64,000 nt of DNA, taken from contig JAQGDQ010000005.1 in assembly GCA_030141605.1 (NCBI GenBank), forward strand, positions 1,798,180 through 1,862,179. The letters run 5' to 3'. How positions within the stretch are numbered: position 1 is the stretch's first letter; each line of letters starts with the position of its first letter. The translations under genes and the position numbers were made by a program. Shown here in pieces: positions 48,339 to 60,000 of the stretch. The notes under the pieces are model-generated. The model had not been told where the DNA came from, ran no database searches, and saw only the letters and a list, made by a program, of their open reading frames with translations. Origin of the DNA: Tubiluchus corallicola (taxonomy: Eukaryota > Priapulida > Priapulimorpha > Priapulimorphida > Tubiluchidae).

Positions 48339-49484
48339 ATAAATAAAAAACCTCGTCTAAAATTTTGATTAATAATAATAATACGTTTAAAGAAACCCCG
48401 CGCGGTGCATACTGCATGCTACTTGGGTTGCGTATGTATCGCACGTGTTCCAGGTATCTAGCGCGCCAAGCAGCGCCCAACAGCTTAATCACAGCATTCC
48501 AGCTTTGCATATGTTATAATCTCTGCTGTCTGTATAAGAGCATACGCCAGTTAGGTATACTTAGATTAATGTATATTTTTTTACACAAGTTACAATACAA
48601 TACAAAATACAGATGAACAAATATTAGAACTGTTTTTTATAGGGGAAATAAATATCAGGGCAGTCTGTAAGAGTCCTAGATACACTGACCTTATATAACA
48701 TGTGATGGGTTGGCGCGTTGTAAAACAGGGCGTCTTACCATCGTTTTTTATGTAATAATAATAATAATAATAATAATAATTTTTGTAGGTCTATTATAAA
48801 TTTAAATGCTTGTTAAAAAATAATTGTCAGAGAAAAATATGGATGGTAATATAGGTCTAGTAAAAAAAACAATTAATTTGGGATCAGTACTACTTATGCA
48901 TAGTTTAAACTACAGGAAAAACCTAATTTCAAGTTTTTTAAATGTTTGTAAACCAAACATTCTGTTTGCTGGATGATAATGAGGCCAAGTAGAACCATAC
49001 GTTTTCGCATCAGAATATGTCACATAATCTAAACTGCACGAATCTAATCTATATTTTTTTGCCGTTAAAAATAAATGATTTGTAAACAAGAAGGTTTTGT
49101 ATAATCGCGGGTACTGATGAGAATGAGAATTGTTTTAAGCAAATTAAGCCACATGTGAAAAAAAATTGTCAAGACACACACACGTGAGTCTGAGAAAAAG
49201 AAAGTGAAAAACAAAAGAAACCGAAGGAAAGCTAAAGAAAGTTGGTAGAAAAGTTAATTAGACGAACTAGGAGAAAGAGGTTGTTCGTATGTCATATTTA
49301 ATTTTTTTAGCTATTGTTGCCATTTCTTGTGGAAGAGAGTTCCACAATTTAACCTGTATGTTGTAATGTTTTTAATTCGTGTGTTCGTTGTGACACTTGT
49401 AGCAGACCTTGTGCTGTTCTGTGGATATCTTGAATTTTGAGTGAAACAGCTGAGAAAAGCAGTGACAGATCGGGAACATGCATG
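48339..49484. other. Intergenic region with an (AAT)n microsatellite
   Basis: Contains a TAA/AAT trinucleotide run at about 48752-48781. Otherwise it is AT-rich without recognised genes; the open frames here are short and overlap on both strands. Confidence 0.4.
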
Positions 49485-49680
49485 GTGTGACCGGTAATAA
49501 ACCGGTGGTCACATGAATAAGTCATAATTTTGGCTATGAAAAAGTCACATTTTGGCTGGGTTATAGTTTGTGTTAGTGGTAAGGGTTATTGAGTCAGAGT
49601 TACGGTTGTTTCCTTTTCCTGTGTCTTTTTTCCTTTGACTTTTTTTACCTGTGAATTTTTTCTTGTGACATTTTTACCTG
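49485..49680 (+). repeat. Dispersed repeat with ACCGGTAATAAA end, copy 1
   Basis: Runs from GTGACCGGTAATAAACCGG through TTTTGGCTA, AAAAGTCACA and GTTTGTGTTA to TTGTGACATTTTTACCTG. An inverted relative with the same order of words lies at 60568-60708. It is rich in GTGAC/GTCAC words. The end structure is consistent with a small transposon, but no target duplication is clear. Confidence 0.5.
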
Positions 49681-51988
49681 TATTCGGTACATAGCATCAA
49701 ATTATGAATGGTACGTGCTATATTGCGCAACAAAACGAAATACCTACGCAAATTGACCTAAGTTTGTCGGCATTCGGCAATCTCGTCTTGAAGATTTCCG
49801 TTTGTGCTGTGGCTCGCGTGAGTTTATAAAATGCAATCATGCATACGATTATTCATTTCTTGTATATCCAGTTTATCTTTGCTTCGCTCGCTAAATGTAT
49901 AATTGCCGTTAGTGATGTATGACATTAACTGAGGTGAAGGGGGAAAGTTTACAGTTTTATGCTATTTTGGGTAGTAAAGTGTTTTCACGTGAAGGTGGTT
50001 TAGGTCTTTGACAGTGTGATAGCCTTGTAGCTCAGGTAAACCAGTAGCTGGATTTTGAGCGATCAACTCCAACAATATTGCGATATATACGTAATGTTTT
50101 TATCTTTCTGTCAATTGTCTCTTTTTTATTTTTTATTAAATTTTGCGATTAATTGTGTATGTGTAACCGACAATGTCTATTGACTGTAGTCACATAACTA
50201 AGGTGCAAAATTAAAGATCCACGTAATGTGTTTTATGAGTCGATGTTCGTTGTTATTTTGAGTAAAATAATGTTATTCACATTTCAGCTCACAAAAATTT
50301 ACTTCTATAAATTATATTACAAGTTAAAGTTAACTTTTGCAGAATAAACGATGAATGCCAAAAATTTATAACTTGAACATTTATAACCACTTAATTTAAT
50401 TTATTGAGCAAGGGTTAAAAATCCATCGCGAATTGGCAAATCAATTAGCGTGACATAAGAACTTTATTTCACACGTGATAATTTACGGCATGTAATGAAT
50501 ATATGAAGCTAAGGATTTAAGCAATGTGGGGAAAGGGAATGACCATGGCAAAGCAGGAGTACTTAGAAACTGGAGTTACAGGCACTTTCAGTTACGAGAA
50601 ATTCTTCTTCTTGTACATGCAGTTGAAAACAGTTAATTAACCATTGTAGGCATTAAGCATTAGGGTCTGTAGTGTCCTATTATTATAATTGATTTACACA
50701 GCTAGGTGTGTGTAGGTGTAAGGTCTGCCGATTACTAAGATGTGGGAAACTTTGCTTTACAATTTATGCATTTTTACTGAAAATAAAGTTTACTTGTGTT
50801 TATTCCTTAATCCGATTGTTCCTGCTGTGATATCAAGAGATGGAGGACTTAATGGTTTTTATTTGCACTGGATAAAGTTTCATGCTAGCACGACATTTAC
50901 CAAGTTGAGAGCACAGCTATGTGCTAGAGCCTTCATGAAGTTAACGCATCATCATGAAGAAGAAGAGGACAGTACTGATTACTTTTCTCCCATAAGTGAT
51001 GGGCTATGCTAAAACATTTTAATCCATTACTGCGATGAAGGTCGGTGTTTGTGGTGGGTTTTGATTATGAAAGTACTAATGATGCTGATTATAGTGACTG
51101 ATTATGTTTTTCAAATTCAGACATGCCTAACAGTGTGCACCATACTGAAATTTAAACACCTGCAATCATTAGCAGTCATTAGAAATGACAGTCAATTATA
51201 GGGACCATATAAGTGACTACTATAAGCCAAGGCTTTGTGTTATTGTCAGAAATTATAAGCTATACTAAAATAATTTAAAGCCACATAAAACTGGTTTGCA
51301 TAGTATACTTAATGTTAACAGCCATTAACTCCGTAATTAGTTATGAAGTGGTTCTTGAATACTGGATTTTACAGAACAGGTGCGTGTAAGTTTGCTCAGG
51401 TAGTTTCTCCTTGGAAAACAGTTGTCATGTGATACTTGCTTTCCCGGTCCTCTGTGCACAGTAGGTAGTTGTAGTAACATGTATCATGATAGTGTAAAAT
51501 ACTGAATTAGATAAACTAAAATGTAGTTTATTTACAATTAAACCTTTTAATGTGACATCTAGCCAATTTTGTTGTCTATAATCATGTCTTATATGCAGTG
51601 ATGTGCAATAATTATCGTTTGTCATATAATATTTTAATCTTTGCTTTTGTCATTTTGTTTTTGCAGCCAGGAATGAAATGTAGATCCTACAACAACACTC
51701 AAAGAAAGTAAAAGTTTTAGTAACAGTAGTAGCTACAGTAATCGAACTTATTGATAACATTTAAATTAAATAGAAAACCTTTTCAATCTGATAGCATTAA
51801 AACCATTAAAACAGTAGGTTTTCAATATTGAATTTAATCATGAAATCAGGGACAGTTCTTGGCAGTTATAATAATTTTGGTCTTATGACCAGGATTAAAT
51901 TTTACGTAGATGAGTAATAATACGTAGTCAGATGTATATGGGAGATTAGATTCCTCAATTTTCTACTCAAACGTTATTAAGTTAAAAG
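49681..51988. other. Intergenic region, no gene recognised
   Basis: AT-rich. The open frame 50740-51012 (90 codons) has no family resemblance and ordinary base composition. I do not call it a gene. Confidence 0.35.
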
Positions 51989-51990
51989 TA

Positions 51991-52926
51991 CAGTCAAACC
52001 TCGGTTCATTAGATCCATTTGTGGATCCTGTTCGCTAACTAAATTGTTCGTAAACCAAGTCTATTTTTCCTTTAAGAAATAATGTAAAAATTGCATTAAT
52101 CGTTTATAGATCCACAAAGTTAAGCTTGTATAAATACACACCCAAAGAAACCCATTAATGAAAACTTTAAAACAATCACTTATAATCATTATAAATTTAT
52201 TGTATAGTTAATGAAAGTAAAGTGCAACTGTAATTAAACGTTCTTAAAACTAAAATCTCTATGATCATTTTCACTCAGTGGGCCAAAGAGAGAAAGAGAG
52301 GACAGAAAAATGTCAGAATGTTACCTAGCAGTGGAATGCAAAAGTTGGATTGTTTATCAGACTTCATGCAAAATGAATCTTAATTACAGTTGAGGGTAGT
52401 CACCTGGCATATAAATGCCAGTTAACTGTCATCCTGGAGTTTTTTCATTTTTGTCTCTCTTTGCTATATTAGGACCTTTAGACTCTCTGTCCCACCAAAA
52501 AACTGTCCAGTGGGATTCATTTTTGCCTAAGTTTTAACACCTGCCTGAAGTGAGACATAGCATTGTTATTGGAGTTGTCTACAACCTGGTTTGCTACTTC
52601 TTTTTCAGACATATTTTTCAACAAAACTTAGTAACTCTTACTTCCCAGCCACTTCTTTGATTAGTGAAGTATGAATATCCTATCCTGTCTTCAGTCCTCT
52701 TCCTCTGGAGATATTTTCTCAGCTGCCGTCTGTTACTGGTCCTTTTGAATGTCTTGGGAATTCCTCTGTGGTAAGCTCAGTGTTGTGATCTGTTACTAAC
52801 TCCTCCACATCATCATTGCCCACCTCTAAAACACACATTATGTCTACCATTTGTTGTCTGGATACGTTCGTCAACAGAGACATTTTTTTACTGAACTATA
52901 TGTTCGCGAACCAAATTGTTCGACTG
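51991..52926 (-). mobile_element. Decayed pogo/Tigger-like DNA transposon
   Basis: The ends are CAGTCAAACCTCGGTTC (left) and, opposite strand, CAGTCGAACAATTTGGTTC (right). TA flanks both sides (51989-51990 and 52927-52928). Near the right end the minus strand still encodes fragments typical of the C-terminal region of Tigger-type transposases. One reads VLEVGNDDVEELVTDHNTEL followed by TTEE; another reads NAMSHFRQVLKLRQK; stops and frameshifts lie between them. At 936 bases the element lacks most of the transposase and is inactive. Confidence 0.72.
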
Positions 52927-52928
52927 TA

Positions 52929-54078
52929 ATTGTTAAATCAATCATTTGTAAATTAACTAAGTAAATAATATTATTATAATAATATTTATTAATTAAAAAC
53001 TTTTTATCTACAAAGCACAATAAATATGTACTCAACTACAGAAAGGTTAAGGTAAAAAGAAAGGACAATTGCAGTATTTCCTTACTTATCCAAACTTGGG
53101 ATTGTATTGTCTTGGGATTATATTGTGAAAAAAGTTTTTGTGGTTCCATCGCATTTATGCTGTTTTGAAAGTATCTCCCTATTATCCCAAAACCAGGAAA
53201 AACCAGTTTAAGTTTACCGTTGATACCCTTGGGTACTGTATTGTTACTAATTTTTGTAAAATTTGTGAGTGTCTGCATTATAAATTATTATAAAAATTGT
53301 AACTACTGGCATGGTTTATTGTGGGTCAAGGCCTTTAAGTCTAATCCAGGGTGGAGCTAAACTAGTAGAGATCTCGATATCATTGAAATTATTATTTTTG
53401 TAAGATCCAAGTCTCAGTAGTTAGTCTCCCCGAGAATAGTTGTTTAGTGCTGATAAACAACTTTAACATTAATAACATTTCACAACATGTGGGTGATATA
53501 ATACCAAATAAACATAATAATTGTCATTTTGATAACGCTAATACATTTAAGCTTGCAAAATTGGTCTTGACGTCACTTTTTTAACATACGGACTAGAACT
53601 CAATAAATATGCTGAACATTGGCTTTTTGCCAGTACTGTTGTATGCAAATTGCTTCTGATAGTATGTGCTGCACCAATAATGGCATAACATTATTCAAAC
53701 AAGAAGAGGTTTTTGTATGCCGTAGATTTTGTCTCACACTTACATTATTTCTGTTTTATACTGTTAATCAACATGTGTTTAGTGCATAGTCCTCGTGCCT
53801 TTACTCAGGTAACAGACGGCTATGAAATAGTGGATTAATTTTGTGAATGTGTTACATATGAAACTGATAAATATAATTAAATCTAAATGTTGAGTGTGAA
53901 TTTTTGACTTTTATTTGGTACTCATAATGAATTCCATGTGGGGATAGATTCTTTACTGTCCACTGATTAACATATCTATTGACTTTGGTAATTAATATTG
54001 CCAACTAAATCATTTACAAAGATTGACTTTTTTGAAACGTGTTTTAATTAATATTTTGCAGAATACATCAGGAATAAA
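52929..54078. other. 5' flank of the folate-receptor-like gene
   Basis: AT-rich. A splice-like acceptor (ATTTTGCAG, ending 54061) lies 17 bases before the ATG, so a 5'UTR intron is likely. I saw no other coding segment. Confidence 0.4.
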
Positions 54079-57000
54079 ATGCTGCTGTTTTGGGCTGTGA
54101 CACTGCTTGCTGTAACACTAGTGTGTGATTCACATGAGCCTGCCAACACTCTCTTGCATACTTGTTTGGATGGAATTAATCATAAGCATAGACCAGGTCG
54201 GGAGGATAAGCTTCATAATCAGGTGTGTTGAATCTTTAAGATGTTTTGTATCACTTTGGATTATTGTTGGATATTGTGATTATTGCCCCAAGATTTTTCG
54301 GAAGAATTAGCTATATTAATTATTAGGCTAGCTATATTAGCTAATTGTGTAATTGAATTTCAGAAAAATGGGGTCATTCTGTTAAAATAAGCTAATAAAA
54401 TGTAAGATACTTGCGTTACTTATACAATTGGTTATACAGTAGTGTGTAAGTGTGACTTGAAGGTACTGTATTGCAAAAGTTGTATGCTTATCTGAAGAAT
54501 AGAATTACTGAGGCAAACTGTTCTACCAACGAAAATTGGTTCGTTTTTTTTGCATTTATTTATACCATTTAATTTTTTAAACACTTGCTTCTCTTTGATT
54601 TCTTGCCAAAATCTTTTTCTTATTTGTCCCATGATGGCGGACACAAGTGACTTAGTGGTTTAGAATGCGGGTGTGGCAAGTGCATTGCAAAATTTATACA
54701 GTAATTTCGAATCCATCCTAAATGATTTGTGGTTACTACTCGTCTGAATGTTGTTCTTGCTCTTGTTGGGGGACGACCTTTTTAAAAAACGGCATTTCAC
54801 AATGGACCATCATAAATTTTCACAAGAATATACTACAATGAATTCTGCATTGACAGCATCAGATTTTCAATTCAAAATATTAGGAATAACATTATTTTTG
54901 GCAAAAACCCAAGGCTCTGCTGATTTTCAGTGGATTGTTGCGAAATTTTACAGGACCATACTGGAACAAATTCCACATCGATTGGCGGAGACGATCGTCA
55001 TTTTGAATTCAAGATGTCAGTGATAACGTCATTTCTGAAAAAAACCATGGTCTGTCAATACTCCTCAACTCTAGAACAAAACCTGCTTTTATTGACGCAG
55101 CTGGATTTTCCATCAGCCATTTACAATTCATTTTTGTCATTTTTGCAAAAAGTGTAAGGCTTTGCTAATTTGTAACTGATTTTACAGGAACATACTGGAA
55201 CGAATTCCCCATTGACTGACGGAGTCTATTGTCATTTTAAATTCAAGATGGCGCCCATCACAGCTTTTTTGAAAAAAGCCTAGGGCCTCAACCAATACGC
55301 TTCGGATCATCATGAAACTGTATAGGAATATACTAGAACTAATTCTGCATAGATTAACAGTCTTTTTTTGATTTGCAAACTTACATTCAAGATGGCTGAG
55401 TAAACATCATTTTTGATTCATGATCTTCTTGTAACTTGGAATTGTGTACCGAGTAGCCCACTTTAAGGGTAGCTAATTGTCATACAGGAATCTTACCACT
55501 TCCTCTGTTTTGATCTATAAATTCATGGTAAATAATTTGAAATTAAAGATTTTTGCCTCCTGTAGAAAGAAATTCGTTGTGTATTTTTGCAAAACTAAAA
55601 TCTGCTCAAATTGCGTATAAAATAGCATAATGTTAAGATAAGTAATAAATTTTAAGAGTCATTCCGCGAGAAAACCATGCAAAAGTCAAAAAATAGTGGA
55701 AGGTGACAAATCACCGATTTTCTTCATATTCACAGGGTTGGATGATCCCCTCAGATGTACCCCACAGCCAAAATATTAGATATCAAAAATGAGCCGTTTC
55801 GGAGATAGGGCGCCATTTTGATTTTTTTCGGATTTTGGCCATTTTGACGTAAAAAAATGACCTATATTTGTCACATCATTACAGGCAGTAAATGAATGAT
55901 CCAGGACTAGTTGCTGGGTGGTATATATAGTAGGGGTCTTGCCCTATTGCCACATTGAGTTTGATGAATTGAGATTCTCTTTCAGTAGGTATCATGAGCT
56001 TATGAAAGATGCGTGCCTGCTACAGTCTGAATGACACCCTGTTTTAAAATTCTCATAACTCCACTGGGGCGGGTATTTGAAGTATAATTAATATATGTTT
56101 ATTTACAGCTTGACCAGGCATACTTAGATCATTAATAAAATTTTGGCCAGCTCGTCCATAAATTGACGAGATTCGATCTTGAATGTGACCTAAATCGGAA
56201 AAAAATTAGTACGAATTATTCATAATTCTGAATAAAAAAAATGAAAATTTCAAAAAGAAACGATAAATTACCGTTTCTGTCTCTCTGTCTCTCTGTGTCT
56301 CTCTCTCTGTGTATCTCTCTGTCTCTCTGTGTATCTCTCTGTCTCTCTGTGTCTCTCTCTGTCTCTCCCTGTCTCTGTCTCTCTCTCTGTCTCTTTCTGT
56401 CTCTCTGTGTCTCTCTCTGTGTCTCTCGCCTGCTCTCTCTGTCTCTCCGTGTCTCTCTCTGCCTCTCTGTGTCTCTCTCTGTCTCTCCCTGTCTCTCTGT
56501 CTCTCTGTGTCTCACTCTGTCTCTCTCTGTCTCTCTGTGTCTCTGGCTGTCTCTGTCTCTCTCTCTGTCTCTCTCTGCCTCTCTGTGTCTCTCTCTGTCT
56601 CTCCCTGTCTCTCTGTGTCTCACTCTGTCTCTCTCTGTCTCTCTCTCTGTCTCTCTGTGTCTCTCTGTGTCTCCCTCTGTCTCTCTGTGTGTCTCTCTGT
56701 CTCTCTGTGTCTGTCTCTGTCTCTCTGTCTCTGTCTCTCTGTGTCTCTCTATGTCTCTCTATATCTCTCTCTCTCTCTCTCTCTCTGTGTCTCTCTCTCT
56801 CTCTCTCTGTCTCTCTGTGTCTCTGTCTCTCCGTGTCTCTCTCTGTCTCCCTGTGTCTCTCCGTCTCTCTCTGTGTCTCTCTCTCTGTCTCTCTGTGTCT
56901 CTCTCTGTCTCTCTGTGTCTGTCTCTCTGTGTGTGTCTCTCTCTCTGTGTGTGTCTCTCTCTGTCTCTCTCTCTCTGTCTCTCTGTGTCTCTATCTGTGT

Positions 57001-60000
57001 CTCTCTCTGTCTCTCTCTCTCTGTCTCTCTGTCTCTCTCTCTATGTCTCTCTGTGTCTCTCTCCGTCTCTCTGTGTCTCTCTCTGTCTCTCTCTCTATGT
57101 CTCTCTGTGTCTCTCTCCGTCTCTCTGTCTCTATGTGTCTCTCTCTGTCTCTCTGTAACTCTCTCTGTCTCTGTCTCTCTGCCTCTCTGTGTCTCCCTGT
57201 GTTTCTCTCTGTGTCTCTCTCTGTCTCTCTGTGTCTCTTTTGATAAGGAGGTTACCATAGCAACACATAGTAGCAGCTTACTGTATGTATTATCAATTAT
57301 TAGCTTATTATTATTTACTATAGTGCGACTTTTCATTGAATATTGGCGAATAGAAAATAGTCGTGGACGTAAAGAATTTGTTGTTGTCTTTTTGTTATTT
57401 TGAAAATTTGCGATTATAAGCGTCAGCGCCCTGATTCTCGTTAGAGTTTAGTTGAATATGGTAGGCGGTGTATATGCGTATATCTTTACGAGACGGTGGA
57501 AACCTGGCGGTTAAATACAATATGAGCGAATGGCTTGAAACATACGTAGCACAGAGTCGGAATTAGTATGTAACTGCCGAGGCAGGGTCGTACTGGCCTT
57601 TGCTGCATTTCTTAACCAGTTTTTTTGTTAATGCCAGTTGTTAGTAAGCAGAAGTCTGGTTGTCGAAGCTGCCAAAGTTGCCACACCAAGGTATTAGTAA
57701 CTAACTAACTATTAACTCGAAATGATTTGAGAAAAAATATCAGGGACTGACAGCTATTCGCCTGTTGAATACAAGACCACACAAAGCTGTGCGCGTTTTA
57801 AAAATTGGCTCGCAACATGTTATATTCGATGCTTGCGGCGGTTTCAACACAATTTCACAAATAGTGCCTTGCCTCGCCTTGTCCGCCTTACTTTAGAATC
57901 TTGTTTAGCAAAGCGACACTAAACCTTTTTGACTGAAGTCTATTTTTCAGTCAAGACAGTGGGGCCCTCCCGAGGCCCCCGTATTGATCCACGGGCTATA
58001 GGTATATAGCCCGAGCACTTGTACACGAAACTGTTATTATGTACATGAAACTATTCCGTGTTTTATACAGATTATAAAAATCACTATGTTATAATCGTCA
58101 CAGGGACCCTTCGAAGGGAATGCGGCCCCCTGATGAGGGGCCTGGTTGCTAGGAGTGCCCAGACATCTAAAGCCAGTCCATTACTACTATAAACATTGAC
58201 GTTGCCGCACTTTGTATCGATTCTAATGGCAACACCGTCATCCAAAGGCCAATAGCTAAATATAGGTCAAGGTTGTGAAAATGGCAAAAAAGAGCAACTT
58301 TGGCTAAGAATTCTGGACAATTGGGAGATCGCTGGCCAAAATTTTATTTCATGCATTTGTAGGACTAGTCAAGCTGCAAATAAAAATATATTGATTAGTC
58401 CCCCAATACCCGCCCCAGTGGAGTTACGGGGATTTCAAAATGGCGTCTAAATTCAGCAGCAGCAGACACGTATCTTTTGCAATCTGATGACACCAACTGA
58501 AAAGGAGGTTCAATTTGGCAACGATAATGGTACGGTAGGGTAAGACCCCTACTATATATATCACCAATTAACTAGTACTGGATCGCTCATTTACTGTCTG
58601 TAATAACGTGAGAAATAATGGGCAATTTTTTACGCCAAAATGGCCAAAATCCGAAAAAAATCAAAATGGCGGCTTTTCTCAGAAATGGCTCATTTCTGAA
58701 ATCTAATATTTTGGCTGTGGGGTACATCTGAGGGGACCATCAAACCCTGTGAATATGAACAAAATCGGTGATTTGTCACCTTCCACTATTTTGCTGATTT
58801 TCTCACGGAATGACTCTTAATACTGTTTACATTTGGAAGTACATGGATAGTTTTTGTAATTAACAGTGTACTCCATGGAAAAATTATGCATGCTGTACCT
58901 CAAAAGTGACATGGGAAATGCATCAAGATCGTGGACTGTACAATTTTAACTGGAGTCATTGTGATATACCACTCAGCAAAGCATGTGAAAAACACTTCAT
59001 GCAAGATTTGTGCTTTTATGAATGTTCACCAAATTTGGGCCCTTGGCTAGCACCTGTAAGTATACATTTCTTTGTTCACCTTTTTTGTGTATAACTTATT
59101 ATATTTTTAGTATAGTATTCCTGCAGTTTGTATAATGTGTTTTTATGATTTTCTACATGGGTTGTAATATTATACTGTTACTCATTATTTTTTATGTTTC
59201 TTGTTTATAGTTATAAGCAGTTTGTGCAATTATTTATGAGGTTATTTGTATTGTATTTGCATGTTTTTTCTGCTATTAAATAAGTTTAAAATTTCAGGTG
59301 AAAATGAAGATTCGTAACGAAAAAGCTTTTCATGTGCCTCTGTGTAAGAGTGTTTGTGAGGACTGGTTTAAAGATTGCAAGTATGATTACACGTGTGTGA
59401 AAAACTGGGCAAAACATGGCCAAAGCTTTGACTGGAAATCAGGTACTAGCTTATTAAATGTTCTGCTTATGTAATAATTGAGTTTGTTATGTTCATTTGA
59501 AAAATGTAGGCTGTCAGCCTTGCTGCTTGTTTTAATTAATACTATTCTTGCTACATTGCAAAAACAGCGTGCTTATTTGTATAAATGAAGTTGATCAATG
59601 GTAGCAGCTGCTTTGATGGCATTGTTTATGAGAGTTGTCAAGTTATTTAGAAAGAGATTTTGGCACTAAACTTGCTGAGCTTGGTGGCTTCGTGTTCTGC
59701 TGTATGGCTTAGTTGCTTGATTTCAGTTGAGAATTGAATTTTCTTTTAAATACAAGTTTCTTTGTTTTCTGCTTAGTAGGCCAAAAAGGGAATCATAGTT
59801 GAAATTATACTTTAATAGTTTAATGACATCACTGGCATGCGTTGTACTAGGTTACTTTACTAGCAATAATATTGGTAATCTAAATTCATACACGATTAAT
59901 CATTGGTTTTGGCCCATATTTTTGTGTATGTTTTACTTTGACTTCCAAAATATGACTAATTTTATTTTATCACTTTTACTCGAACTTTACTTATATATGA

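Noticed and set aside
50740-51012. 90-codon frame upstream of the folate-receptor-like gene
   Set aside because: No recognisable domain, no splice signals that extend it, and typical intergenic composition.
56241-57403. Long open frames (305, 364 and 304 residues on the plus strand; 135 and 195 on the minus)
   Set aside because: They translate the CTCTGT satellite; all frames stay open because the repeat lacks stop codons. No start context, domain or splice signal supports a gene.
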